A stretch of 64,000 nt of DNA from QHXW01 sp035280425 (GTDB taxonomy: Bacteria > Acidobacteriota > Terriglobia > Bryobacterales > Bryobacteraceae). Within the stretch, counting starts at the first letter, position 1, and the number at the start of each line of letters is the position of its first letter. Shown here piece after piece: positions 49,892 through 58,850 of the stretch. The translations under genes and the position numbers were made by a program. The notes below the pieces were generated by a model. It made no database searches. It was not told the DNA's origin and was given only the letters and a program-made list of their open reading frames with translations. The stretch is taken from NCBI GenBank assembly GCA_035280425.1, contig DATEFW010000043.1, positions 310,001-374,000 on the forward strand, read 5' to 3'.

Positions 49892-51883
49892 ATGCTGATT
49901 CGCGCTCTGCCCGTGTTCCTGATGGCGCTTGGTGTGTATGGGGCCTCCGAGGCGCCGAAACAAATCGACATTTCCGGCAGCCAGCAGTGGACCGATACGG
50001 GAATAGATGTGCATCCCGGCGAGACGGTCAAGATCACGGCGACCGGCGCGGTGCACTTTCCGGCAGCCAAGGAGAACGGGCCGGAAGGCCTGCCGCGCGC
50101 CTGGCTGGACCTGCTGCGCGTATTCCCGGTGAAAGACGCGGGGCGCGGCGCGTTGATCGGGCGCATTGGAGAGAGCGCGGCGGCGCGGCCGTTCCTGATC
50201 GGTCCGCGCGCGCAAGCCAAGGTGGTGGTGGATGGCCGGCTTTTTCTCGGCATCAATACGCCGGAGGGCGAAACCGCGGAGGGCAGCTTTCACGTAACGA
50301 TCGAGCGCGCGGCTGCGAGCGCGACGCTGACCAAGGTGTCCGCGGATATCCAGGCGTCGCTGCCGAAGTTTACGCAGGCCATGCTCGACGAGCTTCCAGC
50401 GCGCGTCAACGATCAGGCGGGCGATCCCGGGGACCGCGTAAATTTTTTGATTATCGGCTCGCAGACCAGGATGCAATCGGCGCTCCAGGCGGCAGGCTGG
50501 ATACTGCCGGACCGCTCGATTCGCGACACGATTCTGCACGGCGCGCTCGAGAGTTTGTCTAAAGAAGGTTATACGACGCTGCCCATGAGCGTGCTTTACC
50601 TGTTCAACCGGCCGCAGGATTTCGGATACGCGCAGGCCGATCCGCTGCGCGTGGTCGCCTCGCGCCATCATTTCCGGATTTGGAAAGCGCAATTCGATGT
50701 GGACGGCGTCCCGCTCTGGGCCGGCGCCGGCACGCACGACATCGGCATTGAAAAAGACCAGCGGAACGGCAAGCTGACCCACAAGATCGATCCGAACGTG
50801 GATGACGAGCGCGACTACATCGGCCAGAGTCTTCAGCAGACCGGCTTGGTGGCCAAACTTGAATACCTCACCCCCACAAATCCGCTGCGCGAAGCCAAGA
50901 CCGCGACCGGAGGCGGGTTTCACTCCGACGGCCGCACGCTGGTGATTTATCTTGCGCCCGACACGCTGGATTTCAGCCGGCAGTTCGCGGATCTGTTCTG
51001 TTCGGTATTCAAGCAAGAGAATCCGGACACGGGGGAATGGGGCGATTGCGGCCAGTATCTCGACGCACCCGGCAAAGACGATTTGAAGCTTGCGCCGTTA
51101 CCTGCGAAATACCGGTTGTTGATTGTCCCCGGAATTCTAAGCTCCTGCGCATCGGACGCGCCGGCATTTCAGGAAGGGCAGAAATGGCTGCGCGAAAAAT
51201 ACGGCATGACGGTGGACCTGTTCAACGCGCCCAACGACAGCAGCGAGCAGAATGCGCAGAAAATCGCGACCTACCTGCGGGATGAAACCAAAAAAGACGC
51301 GCGCAAATTTATTGTTCTGGGTTACAGCAAAGGAACACCGGATCTCCAGGTGGCGCTGGCAACAGAAGACGGCGTTGCTGCCGATGTTGCAGGATTCATC
51401 ACGGTGGCGGGCGCTTCAGGCGGCTCGCCCATTGCCGATTCCCTGCCCGGGCAGGTCGACGGGTGGGTGCGGAAGTTCCAGATAGGCAAGTGCGAAGGCG
51501 ATCTTTCGACGGGATTCAAGAGCCTGCGCCGCGACGTGCGCCAGGCGTTTCTGACCAGCTATCCGGACCCGATCGTGCCGACTTATTCGCTGGTAGCGAT
51601 TTCGGACAAGACCAACACGTCGAAAGGATTGCTCGAAGCCCAGCGGTTGCTTTCGGTTTTCGATCTGAATAACGATGCACAACTGACGAAGTCGGACGCC
51701 ATTGTGCCGGGGGCAAAGTTTTTAGGAGCGGCGCGTGCCGATCACCTGGCGGTGGCGCTTCCGTTCGATAAGATGGGCGACCAGGAGATTCGCAAAGTCA
51801 TGGACCATGCGCGGTACCCGCGCGCGGCGCTGCTCGAAGCGCTGGTGCGGTTTGTGGTGGCCGATTTGGAGAGCGGAAAGTAG
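49892..51883 (+). CDS. Exported LecA-like/LssY-C/hydrolase fusion protein
   Basis: A 663-residue protein with a signal peptide (1-19). Residues about 25-145 resemble the galactose lectin LecA fold (QWTDTGIDVHPGETVKITATGAVHF; GALIGRIGESAAARPFLIG). Residues about 180-345 match the LssY C-terminal domain (NFLIIGSQTRMQSALQAAGW...LYLFNRPQDFGYAQ...RHHFRIWKA). The last third is an alpha/beta-hydrolase-like domain with GYSKGTPD in place of GxSxG and FDLNNDAQLTKSD, a dockerin/EF-hand-like calcium loop. The combination suggests a cell-surface protein that binds a sugar and cleaves an ester. Domain order is clear; function is inferred. Confidence 0.8.
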   Translation: MLIRALPVFLMALGVYGASEAPKQIDISGSQQWTDTGIDVHPGETVKITATGAVHFPAAKENGPEGLPRAWLDLLRVFPVKDAGRGALIGRIGESAAARPFLIGPRAQAKVVVDGRLFLGINTPEGETAEGSFHVTIERAAASATLTKVSADIQASLPKFTQAMLDELPARVNDQAGDPGDRVNFLIIGSQTRMQSALQAAGWILPDRSIRDTILHGALESLSKEGYTTLPMSVLYLFNRPQDFGYAQADPLRVVASRHHFRIWKAQFDVDGVPLWAGAGTHDIGIEKDQRNGKLTHKIDPNVDDERDYIGQSLQQTGLVAKLEYLTPTNPLREAKTATGGGFHSDGRTLVIYLAPDTLDFSRQFADLFCSVFKQENPDTGEWGDCGQYLDAPGKDDLKLAPLPAKYRLLIVPGILSSCASDAPAFQEGQKWLREKYGMTVDLFNAPNDSSEQNAQKIATYLRDETKKDARKFIVLGYSKGTPDLQVALATEDGVAADVAGFITVAGASGGSPIADSLPGQVDGWVRKFQIGKCEGDLSTGFKSLRRDVRQAFLTSYPDPIVPTYSLVAISDKTNTSKGLLEAQRLLSVFDLNNDAQLTKSDAIVPGAKFLGAARADHLAVALPFDKMGDQEIRKVMDHARYPRAALLEALVRFVVADLESGK

Positions 51884-51887
51884 AACT

Positions 51888-52163
51888 TTAAAAGTCTCTT
51901 AGCGGCGACTGGAACACCCCTTTGACGTCACCGTAATCCGCAACGGCGAATTTGGCGAAAACCCGGTCCCATTTCGCGTTATCGAGGCACATCGGACAGG
52001 TTCCGCATTTGCATCGCGGGTAGGGGGACAACGGGTCGCGGCGTCCACCTTTCGGGCGGCCATAGGCGCGCTTCGGGCTCCTGGCTGCGCACGGCTCCTG
52101 CTCGACTTGCCGGATGATTGAATCCGGGCTCAACGTGTTCAATAGTTCAGAATTAAGCAGCAT
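51888..52163 (-). CDS. Small Cys-rich protein of acidobacterial type
   Basis: A 91-residue protein with no signal peptide. The C-terminal half has PYPRCKCGTCPMCLDNAKWDR, two CxC/CxxC pairs able to bind zinc, followed by FAKFAVADYGDV. I recognise this CxCGxCxxCxDNxxWDR pattern in small acidobacterial proteins of unknown role, often near regulators. It converges with the fusion gene by four bases. Confidence 0.78.
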   Translation of the reverse strand: MLLNSELLNTLSPDSIIRQVEQEPCAARSPKRAYGRPKGGRRDPLSPYPRCKCGTCPMCLDNAKWDRVFAKFAVADYGDVKGVFQSPLRDF

Positions 52164-52541
52164 TCCACACCTCTATTGCGAAGCGTCCCTGTTGAATCCT
52201 CCGACAGCGGCCGCGGCGATATTTTCGAAATTAAGCGGTAATTTTTATGGCCAACGCGCGGCGGCATAAACGACAACGGCATCACTGGGCACTTAACTCG
52301 CCACGGATCTCCAGGCTGCATCCCTGAATGACGAGTGTTCGACTGGGGAGAATTTATCCGGTGATTATCAATGGTTTACGACTACGTAATTCGACGGATT
52401 TAAATCCAGTACGACAAAAGTTAACTATGCGATTGTTGCAGGTGGATAGCGGGACGGGCTGGTGCGGAAAACGATTTGGTGCGTGAAGTTCCTCAGATGG
52501 GTTAGGACGCGCTGAGGGAAGGACGTCGTACGCCGTCGGTG
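52164..52541. other. 378-bp gene-poor stretch
   Basis: Comparatively A/T-rich (runs such as GTAATTTTTATGG and GGATTTAAATCC). No credible reading frame, RNA gene or repeat seen. It could contain promoters for the flanking minus-strand genes. Confidence 0.5.
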
Positions 52542-52847
52542 TCAGCAGCCGTGAACGCGCACGTGCTGCACATATGCCTGACGGGCATTCTTCCAGGCGA
52601 TCAGCGCGGCTTTGGCCTGGTCTTCGAGCCGAGACGACGATGACTGACCTAGCTCAATTTCCGCCTGGGCCTGCTGAATACTGACGAGGCTTTTGATGGT
52701 TGCGACTGCCTGGATGAAGAGACGTTTTCGTTCCTCGCACCAGCCGGGCGCCGGCTCCTCTGTGAGGTCAATGGCGGTCAAGTTGGTTAGCACCACTTTA
52801 TTAGACCCTGAGGACGATACTCCGAATCGGTCCACACCCAAAGACAA
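52542..52847 (-). CDS. Small hypothetical protein with a C-terminal HGC
   Basis: A 101-residue protein of two helices (about 36-60 and 68-95) ending in AYVQHVRVHGC. Small acidobacterial proteins sharing an AxxxWKxARQxYxxHxxxHGC ending are known to me, without a defined function; the Cys and His could bind a metal. No signal peptide. Confidence 0.6.
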   Translation of the reverse strand: MSLGVDRFGVSSSGSNKVVLTNLTAIDLTEEPAPGWCEERKRLFIQAVATIKSLVSIQQAQAEIELGQSSSSRLEDQAKAALIAWKNARQAYVQHVRVHGC

Positions 52848-53222
52848 GGCAGTTATGTGTCCAACTGTCCCGCTCTCGGGCGGGATTTGCGACGGCGCCA
52901 GGGATATTTGAAAGATTGCCGAAAAAGCGAAGGCTTGGGAGAGCTCCGATCTGCGAATACTGGGTTCGTATCATGCAACCGTATATATTGGCTTTGATAA
53001 CATCCGGCAAGATCGTACGTTTTTAAGCTGTGTGAGGTGGCGCGCTAAGGGGCATATCGCGCGGGCATTCGCCAGGGAAAGGGCGGCAAATGCGCTAGCG
53101 ACGGTATGCCAATCATCTCGGACTAGCGATCCCAAGCGTGAGGATTACAAATACGGGCGCTTCGCGTGGATCTTCGGCAACAAGACCGAGCTTTGTGAGC
53201 CGCGCGGCGCGTAGGGCGCAGC
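52848..53222. other. 375-bp gene-poor stretch
   Basis: No convincing coding frame or RNA. Frames here are short and lack ribosome sites. It precedes the 3' end of the FG-GAP gene and may hold the promoter of the HGC protein gene. Confidence 0.5.
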
Positions 53223-56198
53223 CTAGTGAATCGTTACGCGGCTCGTGTTTGCAATTTTGCCATTGACACTTAGCACGATGTCTACGGAGCCATGCCCTGC
53301 GAGCGAGCGCGGCACCAGCACGTTCACCTGATCGAGACCGGCGAACGTCCCCTGCGGCCCGGCATATAGAACTTTGGCCGCCGCCCCGCCGATAGTGGCG
53401 GTGACGGCGCTTAACGCGCTTCGGCCGCGAATGCCCGTCCCATAAATCAGCAGAAAAACCTGATCGGTCGATGGGCCGAGATCAATCGGCCGGGCCAGGA
53501 TGTGCTGCGTGGCCGGATCGACCGTGTAGACGGTCTCGTAGCTTTGGACAGTTCCGCTGACGCGCAGGACGTTGGCGGCCACCAGCCCGCCAGAGTTCAA
53601 CATGAAAATTCCAGGAGCAACCGGCACGATGGGTAGCGGCGCGGCGCTTACGGTGTTGTCACCGGCTGTAATCGTTATGGTCGCGATTCCGACCGCGGTG
53701 CCCGCCGGGATTTCATAATTCACCTGGCCGGGCGACACGTAGAACAGCGGCGCGGATCGCTCTGTACCGGCGGCGTCCTTCACTTTGACCGTGGTGTTGT
53801 CGAGATTCGTGGGCAACGGGAGCGAAGCGGCGCTCTTGGTTCCGGTGGCGAGGCGCCCGCCGAATCCGGAGACAATCGATTCGGGCGCAACCGGCCCCGG
53901 CAGAAAACTGGCGGCGGAGACGTTCACAAGCGCCGGCTTGGCGAATGTATTCGGGATGATGGCGACGCTACTGGCGCCGACGCCTCCGGAACCGCCGGCG
54001 GTGATGACTGCATCGGGCATGCCGTCCGCGTTCAAGTCGGCCACGGCTATCGCGGTCGGTGAATCACCGCCCGGGAAATGGACTTCGGGTTGAAATGTGC
54101 CATCGCCGTTACCAAGCAGGTAGGTCATGTCGGTTGAGCCACAGCAATGCGCGACGATCAAATCCGGCCTGCCGTCCAAGTTGATATCGGCGATGTTAAT
54201 GGCATGGCTGCCGAAGACGGTGGGAGTATTTGTAGCTGCTTTGAAAGTGCCGTCGCCGTTGCCGAGGAAAGCGGAGAGCACGTAACTAAGGTCGGCGGCC
54301 TGGGCTGCTACCACGAGATCCAGCTTGCCATCGGAGTTCAGATCGCTCACGGCCAGCGCAGTGGGGTTAAGGCCGGCGGGAAGATCTTTGGCCGCTTGAA
54401 ACGTGCCGTCGCCCTTTCCCAGAAGGATGGAAACGCTGCCGGTCCCAGCGCCGGTGGTTGTCGCTCCGCTATTCAGCACGGCCAGGTCCAGCTTTCCGTC
54501 GCCGTTAAAGTCTCCGGCCACGATATCCACGGGGTGGCTGCCGGCATTGATATCGACGCCTGCTTTGAACGTGCCATCGCCATTCCCGAGCAGAATGGAG
54601 ACGTTTCCCGCGCCACGAGTGCTGTTGAAATCGGAATTCGCCACTGCCAGATCGGGCTTGCCATCGCGATTGAAATCGCCCGAAACGAGAGAACTGGGAT
54701 TTACGCCCGCCACATAATGCACAGGCGTGCGGAAGGTTCCATCGCCTTTCCCCAGCAGAATCGCGACATCATTGGTTTGCTGGTCGGCGACTGCAACGTC
54801 CGGTTTGCCGTCTGCATTCAAGTCAACCGCAACGACATCGACCGGATGCGGCGGCTGCGGGATCGCCGCAGGCCCCACGCTGGATTGAATTGCCGGCTGG
54901 AACTTCGTTCCACCCGCGCCCAGGAGCACACTCACGTCGTCCGCCGTTGCATTGGCCGTGACGATATCCAGGATGCCGTCTCCATTGAAGTCCGCGAGGG
55001 CCACCGATTGCGGACCGCTGTCTGCGGAATAGGCGGGTGGCGCCTGGAACGTGCCGTCTCCGTTGCCGATCAGGACCGCGAGATAATTCGACCCGCCGCC
55101 GGCCAGCAGGTCGAGCTTGCCATCGCCGTTCACGTCCGCGGCGCTCAGGGTTTCAGGCGCGGCGCCTGCCAGATAATTAACCGGAGCCGCGAATGTGCCG
55201 TCACCTTTGCCGGCGAGGATGGAAACAATATCCGAATTGCGATGAATCACTGCCAAGTCCAGCTTGCCGCTGCCGCCAAAATCTCCATACGCGAGATCGA
55301 CCGGCCCGTTCCCCGCGTCGGCTTTGATGGCGCCCTGGAAGGTTCCGTTGCCGTTTCCGAGGAATACCGAGATGTAAGTGCCCGAGCTATTCGCCACGGC
55401 CAGGTCGGCTTTGCCATCGCCATTGAAATCCGCGCTGACCACGGCTAACGGCGAAGCGTCAGCCGGCACAGTCGCTGCCGACTTGAACGTGCCATCGCCG
55501 CCGCCCAACAGGATCGCGACGCCGCCGGCGGGCGAACCGAAGCTGCCCAGGTCCGTGATCGCCAGGTCCGGTTTGCCGTCGCCGTTAAAATCCCCGATAG
55601 CGATCGAAGCGGGCCCGCCGCCGGCGGCATAGTTGACGGCTGTCTTGAACGTGCCATCCCCGTTGCCCAGCAGAATGGAAACGTTGTTAGAGTCGATGTT
55701 GGTCACGGCGAGATCGAGCTTGCCGTCGCCGTTGAAATCAGCCGCAACGGCGGATGACGGACCGAACCCGACGGCATAATTCACCGGAGTTCGTAAAGTA
55801 TGGTCGGCATTCGCCAGGTAAACAGCGATGTTGTTTCCCTTGGCAGTCAAAGCGACATCCATCAAACCATCGCCATTGAAATCGCCGACGGCTGCATTCT
55901 GCGCCGCGGACCCGAACTTTCCGCTGACGGCGGCCGTCTGTGTCGAGGCGAAGCAAACCTCGCTGACGCCTAAAGCGCCGCCGGTGGCCGAAAACATCAC
56001 CATGACATGGTGCGTGGCGTCGAGCGGAATATCGGTAAAGCGATATCCGGTCTGGCCCACATCGAACAACACGTATGGCCCGAAGGCGTTTAATTGCGAG
56101 CTGCAACTGAGCTGCGCGCGCACCAGGCCGGGCACAGCCAAACTGAACACAACGATCAGTGAGAACAGTTCGAGCTTATTGAACAATGTTTTGATCAT
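53223..56198 (-). CDS. Secreted FG-GAP/VCBS repeat protein with a Solibacter-type C-terminal domain
   Basis: 991 residues from ATG 56198 (AGGGG eight bases upstream; ATG 56231 adds only a Gly/Pro tail). After a signal peptide (VVFSLAVPGLVRAQ) come 13 FG-GAP repeats with calcium loops of the DFNGDGxxDLAV type (about residues 110-740), enough for two beta-propellers. The last 230 residues contain SAASFLPGPVAPESIVSGFG, LFYVSPGQVNYEIPAGT and LLIYGTGIRGRSAL, the pattern of the Solibacter C-terminal domain (TIGR03437). Such proteins are exported and probably surface-bound; ligand unknown. Confidence 0.93.
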   Translation of the reverse strand: MIKTLFNKLELFSLIVVFSLAVPGLVRAQLSCSSQLNAFGPYVLFDVGQTGYRFTDIPLDATHHVMVMFSATGGALGVSEVCFASTQTAAVSGKFGSAAQNAAVGDFNGDGLMDVALTAKGNNIAVYLANADHTLRTPVNYAVGFGPSSAVAADFNGDGKLDLAVTNIDSNNVSILLGNGDGTFKTAVNYAAGGGPASIAIGDFNGDGKPDLAITDLGSFGSPAGGVAILLGGGDGTFKSAATVPADASPLAVVSADFNGDGKADLAVANSSGTYISVFLGNGNGTFQGAIKADAGNGPVDLAYGDFGGSGKLDLAVIHRNSDIVSILAGKGDGTFAAPVNYLAGAAPETLSAADVNGDGKLDLLAGGGSNYLAVLIGNGDGTFQAPPAYSADSGPQSVALADFNGDGILDIVTANATADDVSVLLGAGGTKFQPAIQSSVGPAAIPQPPHPVDVVAVDLNADGKPDVAVADQQTNDVAILLGKGDGTFRTPVHYVAGVNPSSLVSGDFNRDGKPDLAVANSDFNSTRGAGNVSILLGNGDGTFKAGVDINAGSHPVDIVAGDFNGDGKLDLAVLNSGATTTGAGTGSVSILLGKGDGTFQAAKDLPAGLNPTALAVSDLNSDGKLDLVVAAQAADLSYVLSAFLGNGDGTFKAATNTPTVFGSHAINIADINLDGRPDLIVAHCCGSTDMTYLLGNGDGTFQPEVHFPGGDSPTAIAVADLNADGMPDAVITAGGSGGVGASSVAIIPNTFAKPALVNVSAASFLPGPVAPESIVSGFGGRLATGTKSAASLPLPTNLDNTTVKVKDAAGTERSAPLFYVSPGQVNYEIPAGTAVGIATITITAGDNTVSAAPLPIVPVAPGIFMLNSGGLVAANVLRVSGTVQSYETVYTVDPATQHILARPIDLGPSTDQVFLLIYGTGIRGRSALSAVTATIGGAAAKVLYAGPQGTFAGLDQVNVLVPRSLAGHGSVDIVLSVNGKIANTSRVTIH

Positions 56199-56433
56199 CT
56201 CGGGACCCCTCGGACCGGCAGCGGCGCCCATTTACTGGCGGGCCGGCAGATAATTATTCGCTCCAGTTTTGTGACTCAGGGGTTTTCGTGGCAGCGAGAA
56301 CGCGGATGATCAATCATACCCGAGAAAGCGGAAGAATTGAACAGCAATTTAACATCAACTTTAGTTAACGCCGTTTTAACTGCGTCGTTAGGGCAGCGCG
56401 GTGACCATTCTTCTCCAACTCCGGGCATGAGCG

Positions 56434-56439
56434 TATAAT
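56434..56439 (+). promoter_or_regulatory. Perfect -10 box of the isomerase-like gene
   Basis: TATAAT ends seven bases before ATG 56447 and no ribosome binding site intervenes, so transcription should start at or beside the A of the ATG. This is the cleanest leaderless promoter in the window. Confidence 0.6.
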
Positions 56440-56446
56440 TTCGGTC

Positions 56447-57349
56447 ATGTCCCATGCTCCCAGCCGCCGGTCCATTTTAGCCGGAACACTTGCCGCGGGC
56501 GCCGCGCAGTCGATGTCGGTTGCCGCGACCCACCGTCCGCTCGGTTTTCAGCTGTACACCGTGCGCAAACTGATACCCGATCACGCGCGCGAAACGCTAC
56601 AAGGCCTGGCGCAAGCCGGTTACCGCGAGGTCGAATGCATCCGTCCCTCGAATTCCGTCGTTTTGCCGTTGTGCCGCGAATTTGGCATGAAAGCCGTGAG
56701 CGTCCACGTGGAAACGCCGCTGGTCACGGGTAACTTCGATGCGTGGAAAATGGCATTTCCACAAGGGCGGCCAGCGGGGCTGACTTGGGAGACGGCCGTC
56801 GAGGAAGCGGCTAAAGACGGTTTTAAATTTGTGGTGATTGCCTATCTCATGCCGGCCGAGCGCGGGAGCCTGGATGACTTCCGCCGCTATGCCGACCAGT
56901 TCAACCATGCCGGCGAAGTCGCGAAAAAGGCCGGAATGCGGCTGTGCTATCACCATCACGCGTTCGAGTTCGGCCCCAGAGATGGTTCGCGCGTGATCGA
57001 TATATTTCTGGAGCGATTCGATCCGAAGCTGGTGGGGATCGAGATGGACGTTTTCTGGGTAAGCGTCGGTGGCCAGGACCCGGTGGAACTGCTGAAGAAA
57101 TGGAAAAGGCGGGTACAACTGATCCATCTCAAAGATAAAGCGCCCGGGTTGAAAACCCATTACGCCGAGAACCTGTCGCCGAACGCTTTCCGGGAAGTCG
57201 GGCTGGGGACGCTCGATTTTGCGAAGATTCTTGCGGCGGCGCGCGAGGCCGGCGTGGAGCATTACTTCGTCGAGCAGGACGAAGTCGCGGAAGATCCGGT
57301 GGAAAGCCTGCGCTGGAGCTACCGGACGCTCGAGAAACTAAATTTCTAA
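56447..57349 (+). CDS. Exported sugar phosphate isomerase/epimerase-like protein
   Basis: A 300-residue xylose-isomerase-like TIM barrel with a twin-arginine signal (SRRSILAGTLAAG). Barrel strands include LGFQLYTVRKLI, GYREVECIRP, MRLCYHHHAFEF (metal-binding His), LVGIEMDVFWVSVGG (Glu/Asp) and YFVEQDE. Related proteins isomerise or epimerise keto-sugars and inositols with Mn or Co. A leaderless-type promoter precedes it. It converges with the CehA/McbA-like gene. Confidence 0.9.
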   Translation: MSHAPSRRSILAGTLAAGAAQSMSVAATHRPLGFQLYTVRKLIPDHARETLQGLAQAGYREVECIRPSNSVVLPLCREFGMKAVSVHVETPLVTGNFDAWKMAFPQGRPAGLTWETAVEEAAKDGFKFVVIAYLMPAERGSLDDFRRYADQFNHAGEVAKKAGMRLCYHHHAFEFGPRDGSRVIDIFLERFDPKLVGIEMDVFWVSVGGQDPVELLKKWKRRVQLIHLKDKAPGLKTHYAENLSPNAFREVGLGTLDFAKILAAAREAGVEHYFVEQDEVAEDPVESLRWSYRTLEKLNF

Positions 57350-57353
57350 AAGC

Positions 57354-58850
57354 TTAAGCGGAGGCACGCCGACCGAGATTCTCATAGACGGCGCGGGCCT
57401 TGTTAAAGAAGGCGATCATCGCCTGGCGATCCTCGGCGCTGCGGAAGCCCGGCTCTTTCTGGTAGAAAGCGATCTCGCGGTCCATCCAATTGATGCAATA
57501 ACGCGCGTCTTGCGCCACAAGGCCCGAGCTGCCGCGGCGGCGCACATATACGGGGCTGGTGTGCGCGAAATGGATGGTCGTGCCGGGTTTCTCGAAGGCG
57601 CGCGCGGCCAGCCAGCCGGTTTCTCGGACGGGGAAGTCAAACTCGGCACTTAGCTTGCCTTGCGCGTCGCGTGCGGAGGCCGTCTTAATGACTCGGCCCT
57701 TGAAGAGAATCTCCAGGCGGTCGAGAGTTCCGGCGGAGGAGGCGCCGGCCTGGATGCGTAACGGCACGGCGGCGCCTTCCGGAAGGCGCAACTCTTCCCC
57801 GGGTTCTTTACCATTCACCGTGAGAAAAAGCATTGGGCCATTCGTTCCGAAGCTCCGGCCGGATTTCAAAGCGCGGAACCAACTCTCATAACGGAACGGC
57901 TCGCTGAGTTTCACGTAGACGCGGTTGTACCCGAGTGGCGCGGCCATGACGCCCGAAGCGCTGCCGGCAGAAACAGGCAGCCGAAATCCGCAATTCAGAA
58001 AACGGTAGTAGACCTCCATGGCCCACAGCGGCATGCCCGCCACAGTTGAGAATTCCGCGCGTTCCTTGGGAATCATGCCCCAGGGGTCGGTTTCGAACAT
58101 TACGTTGTGGCGATTGAAATGGTTGTAGACAACGCCGGCGAAATCTGCGAGGCCCAGCGCCACCAGGGCCGCGGAGTCGCGCCAGACGATTTTTTCGAGA
58201 TCCACGTAGCCGTGCTGCGCCTGCGCCAGTTTGCAGAATTCGTCATTCGGCGGATAGAGGCGGTAGCCATGAAAGGGAATGACGGAGTGCAGACCGAGCA
58301 GATCGACGGCGCCGGGGCCCTGTTCCAGCCGCTCGATCTCTTCATCAAAAACGCTGAAAACGTGCGTCGCATCGACCTGCTGGATGGCGCTGGTTACATT
58401 CTGCGGCGCGGTGGAATTGGGGCGGTCTTCCCAGATCCACTCGGTGAGCGTCGGCGCGAGGTTCAGGTCGTCGGCTAATAGAAGCTGTGGCATTTGGGCA
58501 ATTGGACGGTGATTGTGCAGGTCGCCCGAGTACCAGCCGTGCTGGTTCATGTCGATCCAGCGCACCAGGGAAACGGTGATGGTACGCTCGTCGCCGGCTT
58601 GAGCTTCGATCGAAGTGGTGTAAGCGCGATACTCTGGCCCGCGCTCGCACGTCAGAGTGTACGGGCCGGGCGGGATCTCGATGTCAAAGACTCCTGCGGA
58701 GATGAAGTGGTGCTCTTCGCGCTTGTCGTAGGTGATGGCGCCCGCGGGCGAGTACTGCTTCCCGGCTGCGTCGGTCAGGTAGAAGCGCGCCGGAATGACA
58801 TGGCCGCCAGCCTGGTCGCGGGACTCGACGCGCAGCTTGGCCGCTACCAC
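57354..58850 (-). CDS. CehA/McbA-family PHP-type metallohydrolase
   Basis: 498 residues from GTG 58850, overlapping the DUF1501 stop (GTGGTAG); a longer frame to 59321 was rejected because it is out of phase inside DUF1501. An N-terminal beta-sandwich (about 1-90) precedes the PHP domain: YSGDLHNHRP, ATHVFSVFDEE, LGLHSVIPFHGYR, YNHFNRHN and the C-terminal PVSAGSASG. Relatives CehA and McbA hydrolyse carbamates and other esters using metals. No signal peptide is visible, although the DUF1501 neighbour is exported. Natural substrate unknown. Confidence 0.82.
   Translation of the reverse strand: MVAAKLRVESRDQAGGHVIPARFYLTDAAGKQYSPAGAITYDKREEHHFISAGVFDIEIPPGPYTLTCERGPEYRAYTTSIEAQAGDERTITVSLVRWIDMNQHGWYSGDLHNHRPIAQMPQLLLADDLNLAPTLTEWIWEDRPNSTAPQNVTSAIQQVDATHVFSVFDEEIERLEQGPGAVDLLGLHSVIPFHGYRLYPPNDEFCKLAQAQHGYVDLEKIVWRDSAALVALGLADFAGVVYNHFNRHNVMFETDPWGMIPKERAEFSTVAGMPLWAMEVYYRFLNCGFRLPVSAGSASGVMAAPLGYNRVYVKLSEPFRYESWFRALKSGRSFGTNGPMLFLTVNGKEPGEELRLPEGAAVPLRIQAGASSAGTLDRLEILFKGRVIKTASARDAQGKLSAEFDFPVRETGWLAARAFEKPGTTIHFAHTSPVYVRRRGSSGLVAQDARYCINWMDREIAFYQKEPGFRSAEDRQAMIAFFNKARAVYENLGRRASA

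Noticed and set aside
54147..55448. 433-codon plus-strand frame within the FG-GAP gene
   Set aside because: Repeats mirror the 13 FG-GAP units on the other strand, so the open frame is a by-product of the repeats.
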